From Acidisoma sp. L85 (GTDB lineage: Bacteria; Pseudomonadota; Alphaproteobacteria; Acetobacterales; Acetobacteraceae): DNA of 39,849 nt. Each line of letters starts with the position of its first letter. Position 1 is the stretch's first letter. The stretch covers positions 1 to 39,849 of the forward strand of contig NZ_LMUQ01000022.1 in NCBI RefSeq assembly GCF_009765865.1, given 5' to 3'. The notes beneath the pieces were generated by a model. The model worked only from the letters and a program-made list of their open reading frames with translations. It did not search any database and was not told the origin of the DNA. Both the position numbers and the translations under genes were made by a program. This document shows, one piece after another, positions 8,531 through 17,129 of the stretch.

Positions 8531-8680
8531 AACGGAAACGCCAGACTACGACGCGCCGCTGAGGTTGGTCACGCCTGGCTATGACATGCATCATCCGCCA
8601 GAATCGGGGCATGAGTGCTAGGATGAGCCGCAGCGCAATCCGCGTCCACGACAGCCGACGCAGTACGAGGAGCTTCAGCT

Positions 8681-9595
8681 ATGGGTAGTTCGGTCAGCGG
8701 TGCGGGTGAGCCGTGGCGATGGGAGGAGCCGACCTGGCGCGAGATTGTCGGCCGGGCACGGGCGGGTCGCAGCCTGAAGCCAAGCCAATGGCCGGGGGGC
8801 GCCCGTTGCGCTGTAGCGCTGTCTTTCGACGCGGATCACGAGACGATACCGCTGCGAGACAATGACGAGAGTCCAATGCGAATCAGCCAAGGGCAATACG
8901 GCAGCCGGCAAGGCATACCGCGTATCCGGCAGCTTCTCGCAAAACATTCTATTCCGGCAACCTTTTTCTATCCTGCCGTCTCGGCTCTTCTTCACCCCGA
9001 TGAGGTGCGCGGCATTGCGCAGGAAAGCCACGAGATTGGCATACATTCCTGGATCCATGAGAAGAACACGGATTTGCCCTATGAGAACGAGCGCGACCTT
9101 TCGCTCAGAGCAGCGGATGTGCTTGAAGGGTTGACAGGCGTGCGCCCCGTAGGGATGCGGACCGCGAGCTGGGATTTTTCGGTCAACACCCTACGCATCA
9201 TCCGCGAGATGGGTTTGCTTTATGACAGCAGCCTGATGGCGGATGACGAGCCCTACGAGATCGTCGCGGACGGCGAGCCGACCGGCATTGTCGAGCTTCC
9301 TCCGGAGTGGATTCGCGATGATGCCGTGTATTTCAATATGATCCGCTTCTCGAGCCTGCGGCCTTATACGCCGCCCTCTGCGGTCGAGGAGATTTTCCGT
9401 GCCGAGTTCGATGGAGCCTGGGAAGAACGCGGCCTGTTTCTACTGACGATGCACCCGCATGTCATAGGGCATCGCAGCCGTATGCCCCTGCTCAGCCGTC
9501 TGGTCGATCACATGAAGCAGAAGGGTGGCTGCTGGTTCGCGACCCATGCGCAGGTCGCGGAATGGTGCCGTGATCAGGCCGCCCAGGCACTGTAG
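8681..9595 (+). CDS. Polysaccharide deacetylase-family (NodB-like) metal hydrolase
   Basis: 304 residues with a carbohydrate-esterase-4 fold. The metal and catalytic signature is S-F-D50-A-D52-H-E near the N-terminus and H122-S-W-I-H126 downstream, with IPATFFYPAVSALL between them. No signal peptide is visible, so it is cytosolic. Cytosolic members of this type (PuuE/allantoinase-like) act on small amides rather than on cell-wall sugars. The start ATG is well supported by GAGGAG at 8667-8672, 8 nt upstream. It is divergent from the AstE-type deacylase and followed by a solute-binding protein gene on the same strand, which fits a catabolic role for an imported amide or N-acyl compound. Confidence 0.88.
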   Translation: MGSSVSGAGEPWRWEEPTWREIVGRARAGRSLKPSQWPGGARCAVALSFDADHETIPLRDNDESPMRISQGQYGSRQGIPRIRQLLAKHSIPATFFYPAVSALLHPDEVRGIAQESHEIGIHSWIHEKNTDLPYENERDLSLRAADVLEGLTGVRPVGMRTASWDFSVNTLRIIREMGLLYDSSLMADDEPYEIVADGEPTGIVELPPEWIRDDAVYFNMIRFSSLRPYTPPSAVEEIFRAEFDGAWEERGLFLLTMHPHVIGHRSRMPLLSRLVDHMKQKGGCWFATHAQVAEWCRDQAAQAL

Positions 9596-9658
9596 ACAGG
9601 GCGAGCCGGCCTCTGCTCCGGAGGAAACAGCGCCATCCCTTTCAAGGAGATGGTCTCG

Positions 9659-9686
9659 TTGACACTTGGACGCCCGGCACTATCGT
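9659..9686 (+). promoter_or_regulatory. Possible sigma70-type promoter for the solute-binding protein gene
   Basis: TTGACA at 9659-9664 is followed after 16 bp by TATCGT at 9681-9686. It lies in the 250-bp gap after the deacetylase gene and about 160 bp before the ATG of the binding protein. The -35 box is perfect and the -10 box is moderate. Called by eye only. Confidence 0.35.
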
Positions 9687-9845
9687 GGCGCCACTGTGAA
9701 GGGCTCGTAGGGTCATGTGGTGGCAGCCCATTATCCGGCCTGTTATTGCCGGATCGCCGACCTTGTTACTTGCCGAGCGATGCGCTGGCTCACCGTGGCG
9801 TAGGTCCGACGAGAAAACCGCTTTGAAGCACGAGGAGGGGCTAAT

Positions 9846-11405
9846 ATGAAATTAAAGCTACTCACCTGGGCGGCCGTTTTGGCGATTGGAGCGGGGCCTG
9901 TCGCGGCTCGGGCCGATACGACGCTTATCATCGGCATTGCCTCGGATCCAACGGGTTTCGACGCTGAAGCGGTGGAAAACAATACTTCCGGCTTCGTCAT
10001 GTCGACCCTGTATGACAGCCTGCTGCGCTACAAACCAGGCACGACGGAAGTGGCGCCGGGAATTGCGCAGAGTTGGGAGACTTCGGCCGATGGCCTGACG
10101 TATACTTTCCATCTGCGCAAAGGCGTTAAGTTCAGTGACGGTACGCCGCTCGATGCCAAAGCCGTCATTTGGAACGTGGATCGTCTTCTGAATAAAGCCA
10201 ATCCCCAGTATATTTATAATACCGGACCGGTCGAAGGCTACATCGACTTCACCTATGGTGCCGTCGCCAGCTACAAAGCGATTGATGGTGATACGGTTGA
10301 GTTCAAGTTCAAACGGCCTTCGGCGCCTTTTCTCAATAGCCTGGCGATGGTCTGGAACGGCCTGGTCAGTCCAGCCGCCGCCGCCAAGTGGGGCAAAAAC
10401 TATCGCAACAATCCTGTTGGAAGCGGACCATTCATCTTGCGCGAATGGCGCCAGCGCGACGAGATCATACTAGACGCGAACCCAAGTTACTGGGGCGGCA
10501 AGCCAAAGGTAGATCACCTGATATTCAAGGAGCTGCCCGATCCTCAGGCCGCGGTCCTGGCGCTGAAGAGGGGCGAGATTCAAATTCTCGGGGATCTGAG
10601 CACTCAGGCTGTCCCCGTCATCAGGAACGACCCGAATATCACGCTGCTGACGCAGCCCGGACTCGCTGTCTCCGGCGTGGCCATTCCCGTGGACGTGCCG
10701 CCGTTCACCGATAAGCGTGTGCGCCAGGCACTCAACTACGCCGTGGATAAGAACGTCATCAACAAGGCTCTCTATGCGGGCTTGGCCGTGCCGATGACGT
10801 CACCTCTGCCGCAGGCACAATGGGGTTTCGATAAATCGCTACCTGGCTATCCCTATGACGTGGCCAAAGCCAAGGAGCTGCTAAAGGACGCTGGAGTAAA
10901 GCCGGGCACGCATGTCGAGTTGCTGACCTATAACTCGCCACGTGGCTATAACCCCGCCGGGCCGAATCTTGCTATCGCGATCCAGGGGTTCCTCAAGAAG
11001 GTTGGAATCATCGCCAGCGTTCGCCAGCTTGAGATCGGCGCTTTCTTCACCGTCGTTCGATCTGGTACCTACAAGGGCCTGATGATGGAGGGTTGGACCG
11101 GTGATAACGGCGATCCGGACAATTTCCTCGGCGAGCTATGGGGAGAAGCGAACTTCCCGGTCGTGAACTGGTCGCGGTACAAGAACCCGGCTTTTGAGAG
11201 CCTGCTCGCGCAGGCGCTGGTTGTATCCGATCCAGCCAAGCGGACGCCGCTTTACGATCAGGCACAGAAGCTGGTCCTGGATGACGCGCCCTGGATTTTC
11301 GTGAACTCCACATTGCAGATTCGTGCGATCCAAAAGAACGTCAAAGGCTACCAGCTTAATCCGACGCAGATGTTCTTCGGCATGGAGAATGTTTCGCTCA
11401 ACTGA
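9846..11405 (+). CDS. ABC transporter family-5 solute-binding protein (DppA/OppA type)
   Basis: 519 residues with a signal peptide (residues 1 to about 23, ending GPVAARA) and the family-5 extracellular solute-binding fold. Recognisable stretches are IAQSWETSADGLTYTFHLRK, FKFKRPSAPFLNSLAMVWNG and VRQALNYAVDKNVINKALY. It captures peptides or similar ligands in the periplasm for the Dpp-type permease. A strong ribosome site (GAGGAGGGG) precedes ATG 9846. The permease and ATPase genes lie immediately downstream on the opposite strand, tail to tail, so binding protein and transporter are transcribed separately. That is less usual than a DppABCDF order. Confidence 0.93.
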   Translation: MKLKLLTWAAVLAIGAGPVAARADTTLIIGIASDPTGFDAEAVENNTSGFVMSTLYDSLLRYKPGTTEVAPGIAQSWETSADGLTYTFHLRKGVKFSDGTPLDAKAVIWNVDRLLNKANPQYIYNTGPVEGYIDFTYGAVASYKAIDGDTVEFKFKRPSAPFLNSLAMVWNGLVSPAAAAKWGKNYRNNPVGSGPFILREWRQRDEIILDANPSYWGGKPKVDHLIFKELPDPQAAVLALKRGEIQILGDLSTQAVPVIRNDPNITLLTQPGLAVSGVAIPVDVPPFTDKRVRQALNYAVDKNVINKALYAGLAVPMTSPLPQAQWGFDKSLPGYPYDVAKAKELLKDAGVKPGTHVELLTYNSPRGYNPAGPNLAIAIQGFLKKVGIIASVRQLEIGAFFTVVRSGTYKGLMMEGWTGDNGDPDNFLGELWGEANFPVVNWSRYKNPAFESLLAQALVVSDPAKRTPLYDQAQKLVLDDAPWIFVNSTLQIRAIQKNVKGYQLNPTQMFFGMENVSLN

Positions 11406-11476
11406 ACCAGCTGATTCGTTATGCTCGGTGAAGGCGGAGCATCCACGCCTTTCTTTGCGGGACGAAGAGGGCCTGG

Positions 11477-11513
11477 ATGGCATGCCGCGGGCGGCCCCAC
11501 CTTCGCATGCCAT
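11477..11513. terminator. Inverted repeat between convergent genes, possible bidirectional terminator
   Basis: ATGGCATGC at 11477-11485 pairs perfectly with GCATGCCAT at 11505-11513 across a 19-nt loop. It lies in the short gap between the convergent binding-protein and ATPase genes. There is no run of T on either side, so intrinsic termination is uncertain. Confidence 0.3.
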
Positions 11514-11545
11514 GACGATGGGCTAGTCCGACGGGATTTTGTCGC

Positions 11546-12517
11546 CTACAGGATCCCGGTTCGAATGCAGGCCGCCCGATGACCGGGCGCGACTTCGAGA
11601 AGCTCGGGAACCACCTTCGCGCAGTCGCTGATGGCGTAAGCGCAGCGGGTCCGGAAGACGCAGCCGGATGGCGGAGCGGTCGGGCTGGGCAACTCGCCCT
11701 GCAAGACAATTCGCTTCCGGCCCCGGCCAGGATCGGGCTCCGGCACAGCAGACAGTAGCGCCTCGGTATAGGGGTGCTTAGGTGTTCTGACGATGGCGCG
11801 CGCCGGCGCGATTTCCATGATGCGACCGAGGTAGAGGACGGCTACGCGATCGGCGATGTATTCGACGACGGCGAGGTCATGCGAGATGAAGATCATGGCC
11901 AGTCCAAGACGGCGCTGGAGGTCGCGGAGCAGATTGACGATCTGCGCCTGAATCGAGACATCCAGCGCTGAGACCGCTTCGTCGGCGACGATGAGCTCGG
12001 GCTTGACCGCCATCGCCCTGGCGATACCGATGCGCTGCCGCTGCCCGCCGGAGAACTGATGCGGGTAGCGAGAGAGCTGGCTGGCATTCAGGCCGACGAG
12101 CTCAAGCAAGCCTGCCGCCTGATCGCGTATCGCCTTCCGGCCCTGGGCCAGCCTATGGATCACCAGCGCTTCGGCGACGATCTGTTCCACCGTCATGCGC
12201 GGGTCGAGCGAGCCGTAGGGATCCTGAAAGATCGGCTGGGCGCGGCGGCGGAAAGCGCCGAGAGCGGAATCCGGCACATGCGTTATGTCCTGCCCGTCGA
12301 AAACGATCCGGCCCGCCGTCGGTTGATCGAGCCGCAGGACCATGTTGCCGAGGGTGCTCTTGCCTGAACCAGATTCGCCGACCAGTCCCAGGACCTCACC
12401 CCGCTTGACCGTGAAGGACACGCCGGCAACCGCCTGCAACGGCGGTCCCGCGCGAAACAGACTTCCCTTGGTCGGAAAATGCTTCACGAGCTCCGCGACC
12501 TCGAGCAGGGCCGTCAT
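11546..12517 (-). CDS. Oligopeptide/dipeptide ABC transporter ATP-binding protein (DppF-like)
   Basis: 323 residues from ATG 12517. The longer frame to 12631 lies inside the preceding gene and the ATG overlaps its stop as ATGA (12514-12517). Walker A is G47-ESGSGKS-54, the signature is SGGQR at about 156-160, and Walker B is LIVADE at about 175-180. The usual DEP(T/V)SALD reads DEAVSALD here, a mild departure that should not abolish ATP hydrolysis. The C-terminal segment (PSGCVFRTRCAYAISDC) is the oligopeptide-transporter C-terminal domain with conserved cysteines. It is the last gene of the operon and would form a heterodimer with the DppD-like ATPase. Confidence 0.92.
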   Translation of the reverse strand: MTALLEVAELVKHFPTKGSLFRAGPPLQAVAGVSFTVKRGEVLGLVGESGSGKSTLGNMVLRLDQPTAGRIVFDGQDITHVPDSALGAFRRRAQPIFQDPYGSLDPRMTVEQIVAEALVIHRLAQGRKAIRDQAAGLLELVGLNASQLSRYPHQFSGGQRQRIGIARAMAVKPELIVADEAVSALDVSIQAQIVNLLRDLQRRLGLAMIFISHDLAVVEYIADRVAVLYLGRIMEIAPARAIVRTPKHPYTEALLSAVPEPDPGRGRKRIVLQGELPSPTAPPSGCVFRTRCAYAISDCAKVVPELLEVAPGHRAACIRTGIL

Positions 12518-13527
12518 GACATCTCCCGCGCGATCTCTCGCCAACGGGCGCAGCGGACGACATGCTGGTCCCCCACCTGCTCCAAATCCGGGCGCCGGAC
12601 AGTGCATGGCTCCGGCCGGGCATGGGCGCAACGCGGATGGAAGGCACAGCCGGCCGGCATCTCGCTGAGATTTGGAACAATGCCGGGGATCGTCGGCAAG
12701 GGCCCCGCGTCGCGATCCATGCCGAGGCGCGGAATGGAGTTCAGCAGCCCGCGCGTATAGGGCATGCGCGTGTCCTCGAAGATCGCGCGCGCCGGTGCTG
12801 CTTCCACGGTCTGACCGGCGTACATGACCAAAATTCTGTCGGCGATCTCGGCCGCGACCCCGAGGTTATGGGTGATGAAGATGACGCCCATGGAAAGCTG
12901 CCTCTGAAGCTTGCTTATGAGCTCCAAAATCTGCGCCTGCACGGTAACGTCCAGCGCCGTGGTCGGCTCGTCGGCGATCAGGAGAGAGGGGTTGCACGAC
13001 AGCGCCATGGCGATCATGGCGCGCTGGCGCAGGCCGCCCGACAACTCATGGGGATAGGCATCGACTCGGCGCGCCGGGTCCGGCACGCCGAGGAGCGCGA
13101 GCATCTCGATGGCGCGCACACGCGCGGCCCTGCGGCTCAGTGGCTCGTGCAGACGCAGTGTCTCGATAATCTGGTCGCCGATCGTATAGACGGGGTTCAG
13201 GGCGCTCATGGGTTCCTGAAAGATCATCGCGATCTCGGCGCCGCGCAGTTGCTGCATGGTGCGCGCATCCGCCCTTGTCAGGTTATGCGTGCCGCCGCCG
13301 CGCGCATGGAACAGGATTTCCCCGCTGGAAATGCGGCCGGGCGGTTTAGGGATCAACCCCATGATCGCCAGGCTCGTCACCGATTTTCCCGAGCCTGACT
13401 CGCCCACGATCACCAGCGTCTCGCCCCTGCTGACCGAGAAGGAGACGCCGGCTACCGCGGCGACAACCCCTGTTTCACCGGCGAAATCAACGCAGAGGTC
13501 GCGCACCTCAAGCAGCGGCCGGGTCAT
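12514..13527 (-). CDS. Oligopeptide/dipeptide ABC transporter ATP-binding protein (DppD-like)
   Basis: 337 residues from ATG 13527, which overlaps the stop of the preceding permease as ATGA. Walker A is at 42-49 (GESGSGKS), the signature LSGGLRQRA is at about 162-170, and Walker [13 protein letters not shown] is at about 182-193. A C-terminal cysteine-containing segment ([18 protein letters not shown]) is typical of DppD/OppD ATPases. It couples ATP hydrolysis to import through the two permeases encoded just upstream. The upstream extension of the frame to 13632 is out-of-frame permease sequence. Confidence 0.92.
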   Translation of the reverse strand: MTRPLLEVRDLCVDFAGETGVVAAVAGVSFSVSRGETLVIVGESGSGKSVTSLAIMGLIPKPPGRISSGEILFHARGGGTHNLTRADARTMQQLRGAEIAMIFQEPMSALNPVYTIGDQIIETLRLHEPLSRRAARVRAIEMLALLGVPDPARRVDAYPHELSGGLRQRAMIAMALSCNPSLLIADEPTTALDVTVQAQILELISKLQRQLSMGVIFITHNLGVAAEIADRILVMYAGQTVEAAPARAIFEDTRMPYTRGLLNSIPRLGMDRDAGPLPTIPGIVPNLSEMPAGCAFHPRCAHARPEPCTVRRPDLEQVGDQHVVRCARWREIAREMS

Positions 13528-14393
13528 GCCGTTCGCCGGGGATCGAAATGGTCTCGCAGAGCGTCCCCCAAGAGGTTGAAGCCGAGCACCACGAGGAAAA
13601 TCGCAAGCCCCGGAAAGGTCGCGATCCACCACGCCGTGAGGAAATAGCTCTGACCATCCGCCAGCAGTGCTCCCCAGTCAGGCGATGGCGGCTGGGCGCC
13701 CAGCCCGAGAAACGACAGCCCCGCCGTTTCCACGACCACCGACCCCGCTTGCAGCGTCGCCATGACCAGGATCGGCGTCACGCTGTTGGGCAGAACGTGG
13801 CGCAGCATTAATCGCAGCCGGGAGGCGCCAAGGGCACGCGACGCCCGCACATAATCGGCCTGACGGACCGCCAGAACCTGGCCGCGGAGAAGTCTCGCAT
13901 ATTGGGGGGTATAGACGATACCGATGGCGATCATCGAGTTGGTCAGCCCCGGCCCGAGCGCGGCCACGATAATCAAGGCGAGCAGCAGATAGGGAAAGGC
14001 CAGCACCATATCGACAATACGCATGATGACGGCTTCGACCCACCCGCCGAAAAAACCCGCCAGAAGCCCCAGGGTGCAGCCCGCGACCAGGGCCAGTCCA
14101 TCCGCGACGACGACGGCCAGAAGCGCCGTCCGCGTGCCGTAGAGCACCCGGCTCAGCATGTCCCGGCCATATTGATCCGCGCCAAGCCAATGAATCCAGG
14201 AGGGCGGAGAGAGCGCGCTGGACAGGTCCTGGTCATAGGGGTCGTAGGGCGCGACGAGGGGCGCCAAGACGGTCAGCAGCAGAAAGACCACGGTAATCAG
14301 CAGACCGACCCGGGCCGAAATCCGCCGCAACACCCGCCGCACACCCAGGGGCTTGCGGGTCGGGGAGAGAACCTGGACGGTTTCGGTCGTCAC
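13524..14393 (-). CDS. Oligopeptide/dipeptide ABC transporter permease (DppC-like)
   Basis: 289 residues. An N-terminal cytoplasmic stretch and first membrane helix (LLITVVFLLLTVLAPLVAPY) precede the family signature DPYDQDLSSALSPPSWIHWLGADQYGRD. The binding-protein-dependent transport domain follows, with about five more helices and the EAA-type loop (DYVRASRALGASRLRLMLRH). It overlaps the DppB-like gene by 4 nt upstream and the DppD-like gene by 4 nt downstream, so the three are translationally coupled. Confidence 0.93.
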   Translation of the reverse strand: MTTETVQVLSPTRKPLGVRRVLRRISARVGLLITVVFLLLTVLAPLVAPYDPYDQDLSSALSPPSWIHWLGADQYGRDMLSRVLYGTRTALLAVVVADGLALVAGCTLGLLAGFFGGWVEAVIMRIVDMVLAFPYLLLALIIVAALGPGLTNSMIAIGIVYTPQYARLLRGQVLAVRQADYVRASRALGASRLRLMLRHVLPNSVTPILVMATLQAGSVVVETAGLSFLGLGAQPPSPDWGALLADGQSYFLTAWWIATFPGLAIFLVVLGFNLLGDALRDHFDPRRTA

Positions 14394-15394
14394 GAGCGGC
14401 GGATCCTCGGATCGAGCAATCCATAGGTCAGATCGACGACCAGATTGACGAGGACGAACACGAAGGCGATGAAGAGCGCGCCTGCCTGAACCACCGGATA
14501 GTCGCGCGACAGGATGCTATCGACCATCAGCCTGCCAAGCCCCGGCAGCGAGAAGATGGTTTCCGTGAGCACAGCACCCGAGAGCAGAAGGCCCAGCTGC
14601 AGGCCAATGACGGTCACAACCGGGATCAAGGCATTACGGAGTATATGCCGCAGGATGACGCGCCGTTCCGGCATTCCCTTCGCGCGCGCGGTCCGGACAT
14701 GGTCGAGGCTCCCCATCGCCAGCATCTCGGAGCGGGTAATGCGCGCGATCATGGCAAGCGGGATGGTTGCGAGGGTGACCGCAGGAAGCGTGAGATAGCG
14801 CAGGCTCTCCCAGATGAGGTGAGGCCTGCCGCTGATCAGGCTGTCGATCACGGTCATGCCGGTGACGCGCGGCGCGTCGAGCCCGGTGGGCATCAATCCG
14901 CCAATGGGCAGCCAGCCGAGCAAACCGCCGAACAGTAGTAGCAGCATCAAGCCAAGCCAGAATATGGGCATGGAAACGCCGAATAACGTCGCGGTCATCA
15001 ACAGATTGTCCAAGAGGCCGCTGGGGCGGGTTCCCGCGATGATTCCAACTGGAACACCTATGACAACAGCCAGGGCTAGGGCCGCCAGAGCAAGTTGAAG
15101 CGTCACCGGGAAGGCAACCAAGACATCCGCCAGAGCCGCGTGGTTGCTGCGCAGCGACATGCCGAAGTCGCCCTGGAGAACCTGGAGCAGGAAGTAGAAA
15201 TACTGGATGAAGATGGGCTGGTCGAGGCCGAGTTGGTGACGAAGGCTCGCAAGCTGGGCGAGCGTCGCCCGCTCACCCAGAAGGAGCGTCGCCACATCGC
15301 CAGGCAGCACGTGCATCGTGAAGAATACGATGACGCTGACGCCGAAGAGCACGAGCACAAGCTGGCCAATGCGGCCCACGAGATAGCGCGTCAT
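14390..15394 (-). CDS. Oligopeptide/dipeptide ABC transporter permease (DppB-like)
   Basis: 334 residues beginning with the typical DppB helix (MTRYLVGRIGQLVLVLFGVS) and the motif MHVLPGDVATLLLGERATLA. The EAA loop appears as DHVRTARAKGMPERRVILRH. Six membrane segments are expected. It is the first transporter gene of the operon, 34 nt after the ketopantoate-reductase-like gene and overlapping the DppC-like gene by ATGA. It has no strong ribosome site of its own, which fits coupling to the upstream gene. Confidence 0.93.
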   Translation of the reverse strand: MTRYLVGRIGQLVLVLFGVSVIVFFTMHVLPGDVATLLLGERATLAQLASLRHQLGLDQPIFIQYFYFLLQVLQGDFGMSLRSNHAALADVLVAFPVTLQLALAALALAVVIGVPVGIIAGTRPSGLLDNLLMTATLFGVSMPIFWLGLMLLLLFGGLLGWLPIGGLMPTGLDAPRVTGMTVIDSLISGRPHLIWESLRYLTLPAVTLATIPLAMIARITRSEMLAMGSLDHVRTARAKGMPERRVILRHILRNALIPVVTVIGLQLGLLLSGAVLTETIFSLPGLGRLMVDSILSRDYPVVQAGALFIAFVFVLVNLVVDLTYGLLDPRIRRS

Positions 15395-15428
15395 CGCGTC
15401 AAGAACACGCTTGCGATCGGCGATGCAA

Positions 15429-16457
15429 TCACTTCATGGCCTCCTCCAACGTCACGAGATTGGCCTCGCTCAGCGGGCGCCGGCCCTCCTCGATGTCATG
15501 GATCAGGGCAATCAGGGCTTCGGTGACCGGCGTGGCAAGGCCGAGTTGGGCTGCCTCTCTTATCAGCGGGCCGAGCTGGGCATCAACTTCCGTGCGCCGC
15601 TTGCGCACTGCCAGGTCTCGCCAGATTCCACTATGGGTTTTGGCCGAACGCCTGTTGAAGGTGGCCATCTCGTCAAACGATGCGGTAGCCGCGGCATCGG
15701 GTGCCCCTGGCCTAAAAGCCGAGGGATCGAACCCGTTGAAGCGCTCCGAACGAATGCCTAGAGCATCGGTGGTCGCCACAACTTCTCGTGCGAGCGCGGT
15801 GAAGACCGGCCGATACGCATCATGATCCAGCGCATCTGCTATCGAGGCGTTTGTCAACGCCGTGCCGAAGAGCAAGGCTCCATACCCCATCTTTCCCCAA
15901 AGGTAGCCCCAGATGTTATCGGTTACGATGGCCCCAGGCTCGAATGCCGATACCAAGTCCCGCAGCGCTTTGATGCGATCTGACTTTTGACCGTCGATTT
16001 CACCCAAAACAAAGGCCCCGCGTCCACCGTAAAGGATTCGGCCTGGGGCCAAATAGTCAGCACCAAAATTGATAAATGCTCCGATCGTGCGAGAGGCGCC
16101 GACTGTTTCAGCGATTTCCCGCTCATTCAGGCCGTTCTGAAGAGAAACAACATAGCCTGAGGTCGAGAGATGCGGCTCCAGGGCCATTGCGGCTTCTTTG
16201 GTGTGGTGAGCCTTTACGCAGAGGAAAATGCGGTCGAAATGGCCCATGACTCTGTCCGGGGTCGCTGCCTGAACCGCGACAGTAAATTCCTCAAGCGGCC
16301 CTTCTATGCTCAGCCCTTCTGTCTGCATCGCTTGGACGTGGTCTTCGGCGTTATCGACGAACAAAACGTCAAGGCCCGCCCGCACAAGGAAGGCACCCAC
16401 TGTCCCGCCAATCGCTCCGGCACCCCAAACAACTATACGAGATCCATGGTCCTCCAT
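15429..16457 (-). CDS. 2-dehydropantoate 2-reductase-family (ApbA/PanE-like) oxidoreductase
   Basis: 342 residues with an N-terminal Rossmann fold (G12-A-G-A-I-G17), a ketopantoate-reductase-type middle (LCVKAHHTKEA, VSLQNGLNE, YLWGKMGYG) and a helical C-terminal domain with an SMRRD/RRTEVD-like stretch (AVRKRRTEVDAQLGPLI). Members reduce 2-keto acids with NAD(P)H. At 342 residues it is longer than the roughly 300 of PanE, and its place as first gene of a Dpp-type operon argues for a catabolic or salvage substrate rather than pantothenate synthesis. ATG 16457 is preceded by AAGGAG 6 nt upstream. The operon promoter should lie in the 670-bp gap upstream. Confidence 0.88.
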   Translation of the reverse strand: MEDHGSRIVVWGAGAIGGTVGAFLVRAGLDVLFVDNAEDHVQAMQTEGLSIEGPLEEFTVAVQAATPDRVMGHFDRIFLCVKAHHTKEAAMALEPHLSTSGYVVSLQNGLNEREIAETVGASRTIGAFINFGADYLAPGRILYGGRGAFVLGEIDGQKSDRIKALRDLVSAFEPGAIVTDNIWGYLWGKMGYGALLFGTALTNASIADALDHDAYRPVFTALAREVVATTDALGIRSERFNGFDPSAFRPGAPDAAATASFDEMATFNRRSAKTHSGIWRDLAVRKRRTEVDAQLGPLIREAAQLGLATPVTEALIALIHDIEEGRRPLSEANLVTLEEAMK

Positions 16458-17129
16458 CGTAAGCTCCTTACCTTCGGCTCAATCAGCACCTCAAGACGGT
16501 AGCACTTTAAGCGGCGTAGCAAACCGTCAGAAAGCAAATGGGGGCGCCAAGACCCGAAATAAACTTGCAAAGTTCGTGAATTTCTCTTTTCTTCTTGCCT
16601 CCAAAAAAACCACGCTCGCCACGCGCTGCGACTTTTGTTCCCTAATCGTTATATGATTTCACGCGATGTAGGACAAAGCCCGTTTTAGCCTTTGTTTCCA
16701 CCCGGGCAAATAAGCATTCTGCGGCGCAGGCTGACGTATCGGGACAAACTGCTGGCGAGATAAATGACACGGACGTGACTAGCCGTTGCCAAGAAGCCGT
16801 CACAGCTTTTCTCGTTTGGTTAAACCCAGTGATCGAAACGAAAAGTCCCTTGGATTGTAGGGAGAGATTGATTGGGTCGCCCACTGCACTGCACATAAGG
16901 GAATCAGCTCATGTATCGCCGCGAGCGTAATCCGGTACCCTTGCGCTCGTTTGCTCGCCATCTTGTTGCAACTCGCAGAGACTCGCCCATGGCCGCCGAT
17001 GCAAGATGACGCGTAGCCGACCCTTTCATCATCTTCTCAAAAAACTTGTAGACTAATCGGCAGGATCGCGTAGCGTCGTGACCTTAGCGGATCGGCCTAA
17101 GGAAAGCGCAATCTAGCATAGGGAACACA
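16458..17129. other. Divergent intergenic region, promoters expected both ways
   Basis: This 672-bp gap separates the minus-strand Dpp operon from the plus-strand amino-acid permease gene. It is noticeably richer in A and T than its neighbours, for instance around 16540-16660 and 17035-17060 (CAAAAAACTTGTAGACTAATC). An 84-codon frame on the minus strand (16642-16896) has no recognisable features and I do not call it. I could not fix a -35/-10 pair with confidence. AGGGAA just before ATG 17130 is the ribosome site for the permease. Confidence 0.4.

Noticed and set aside
11560-11585. GGTTCGAAT resembling a tRNA T-loop
   Set aside because: It lies at the 3' end of the DppF-like gene, and no acceptor stem, D-arm or anticodon arm can be folded around it.
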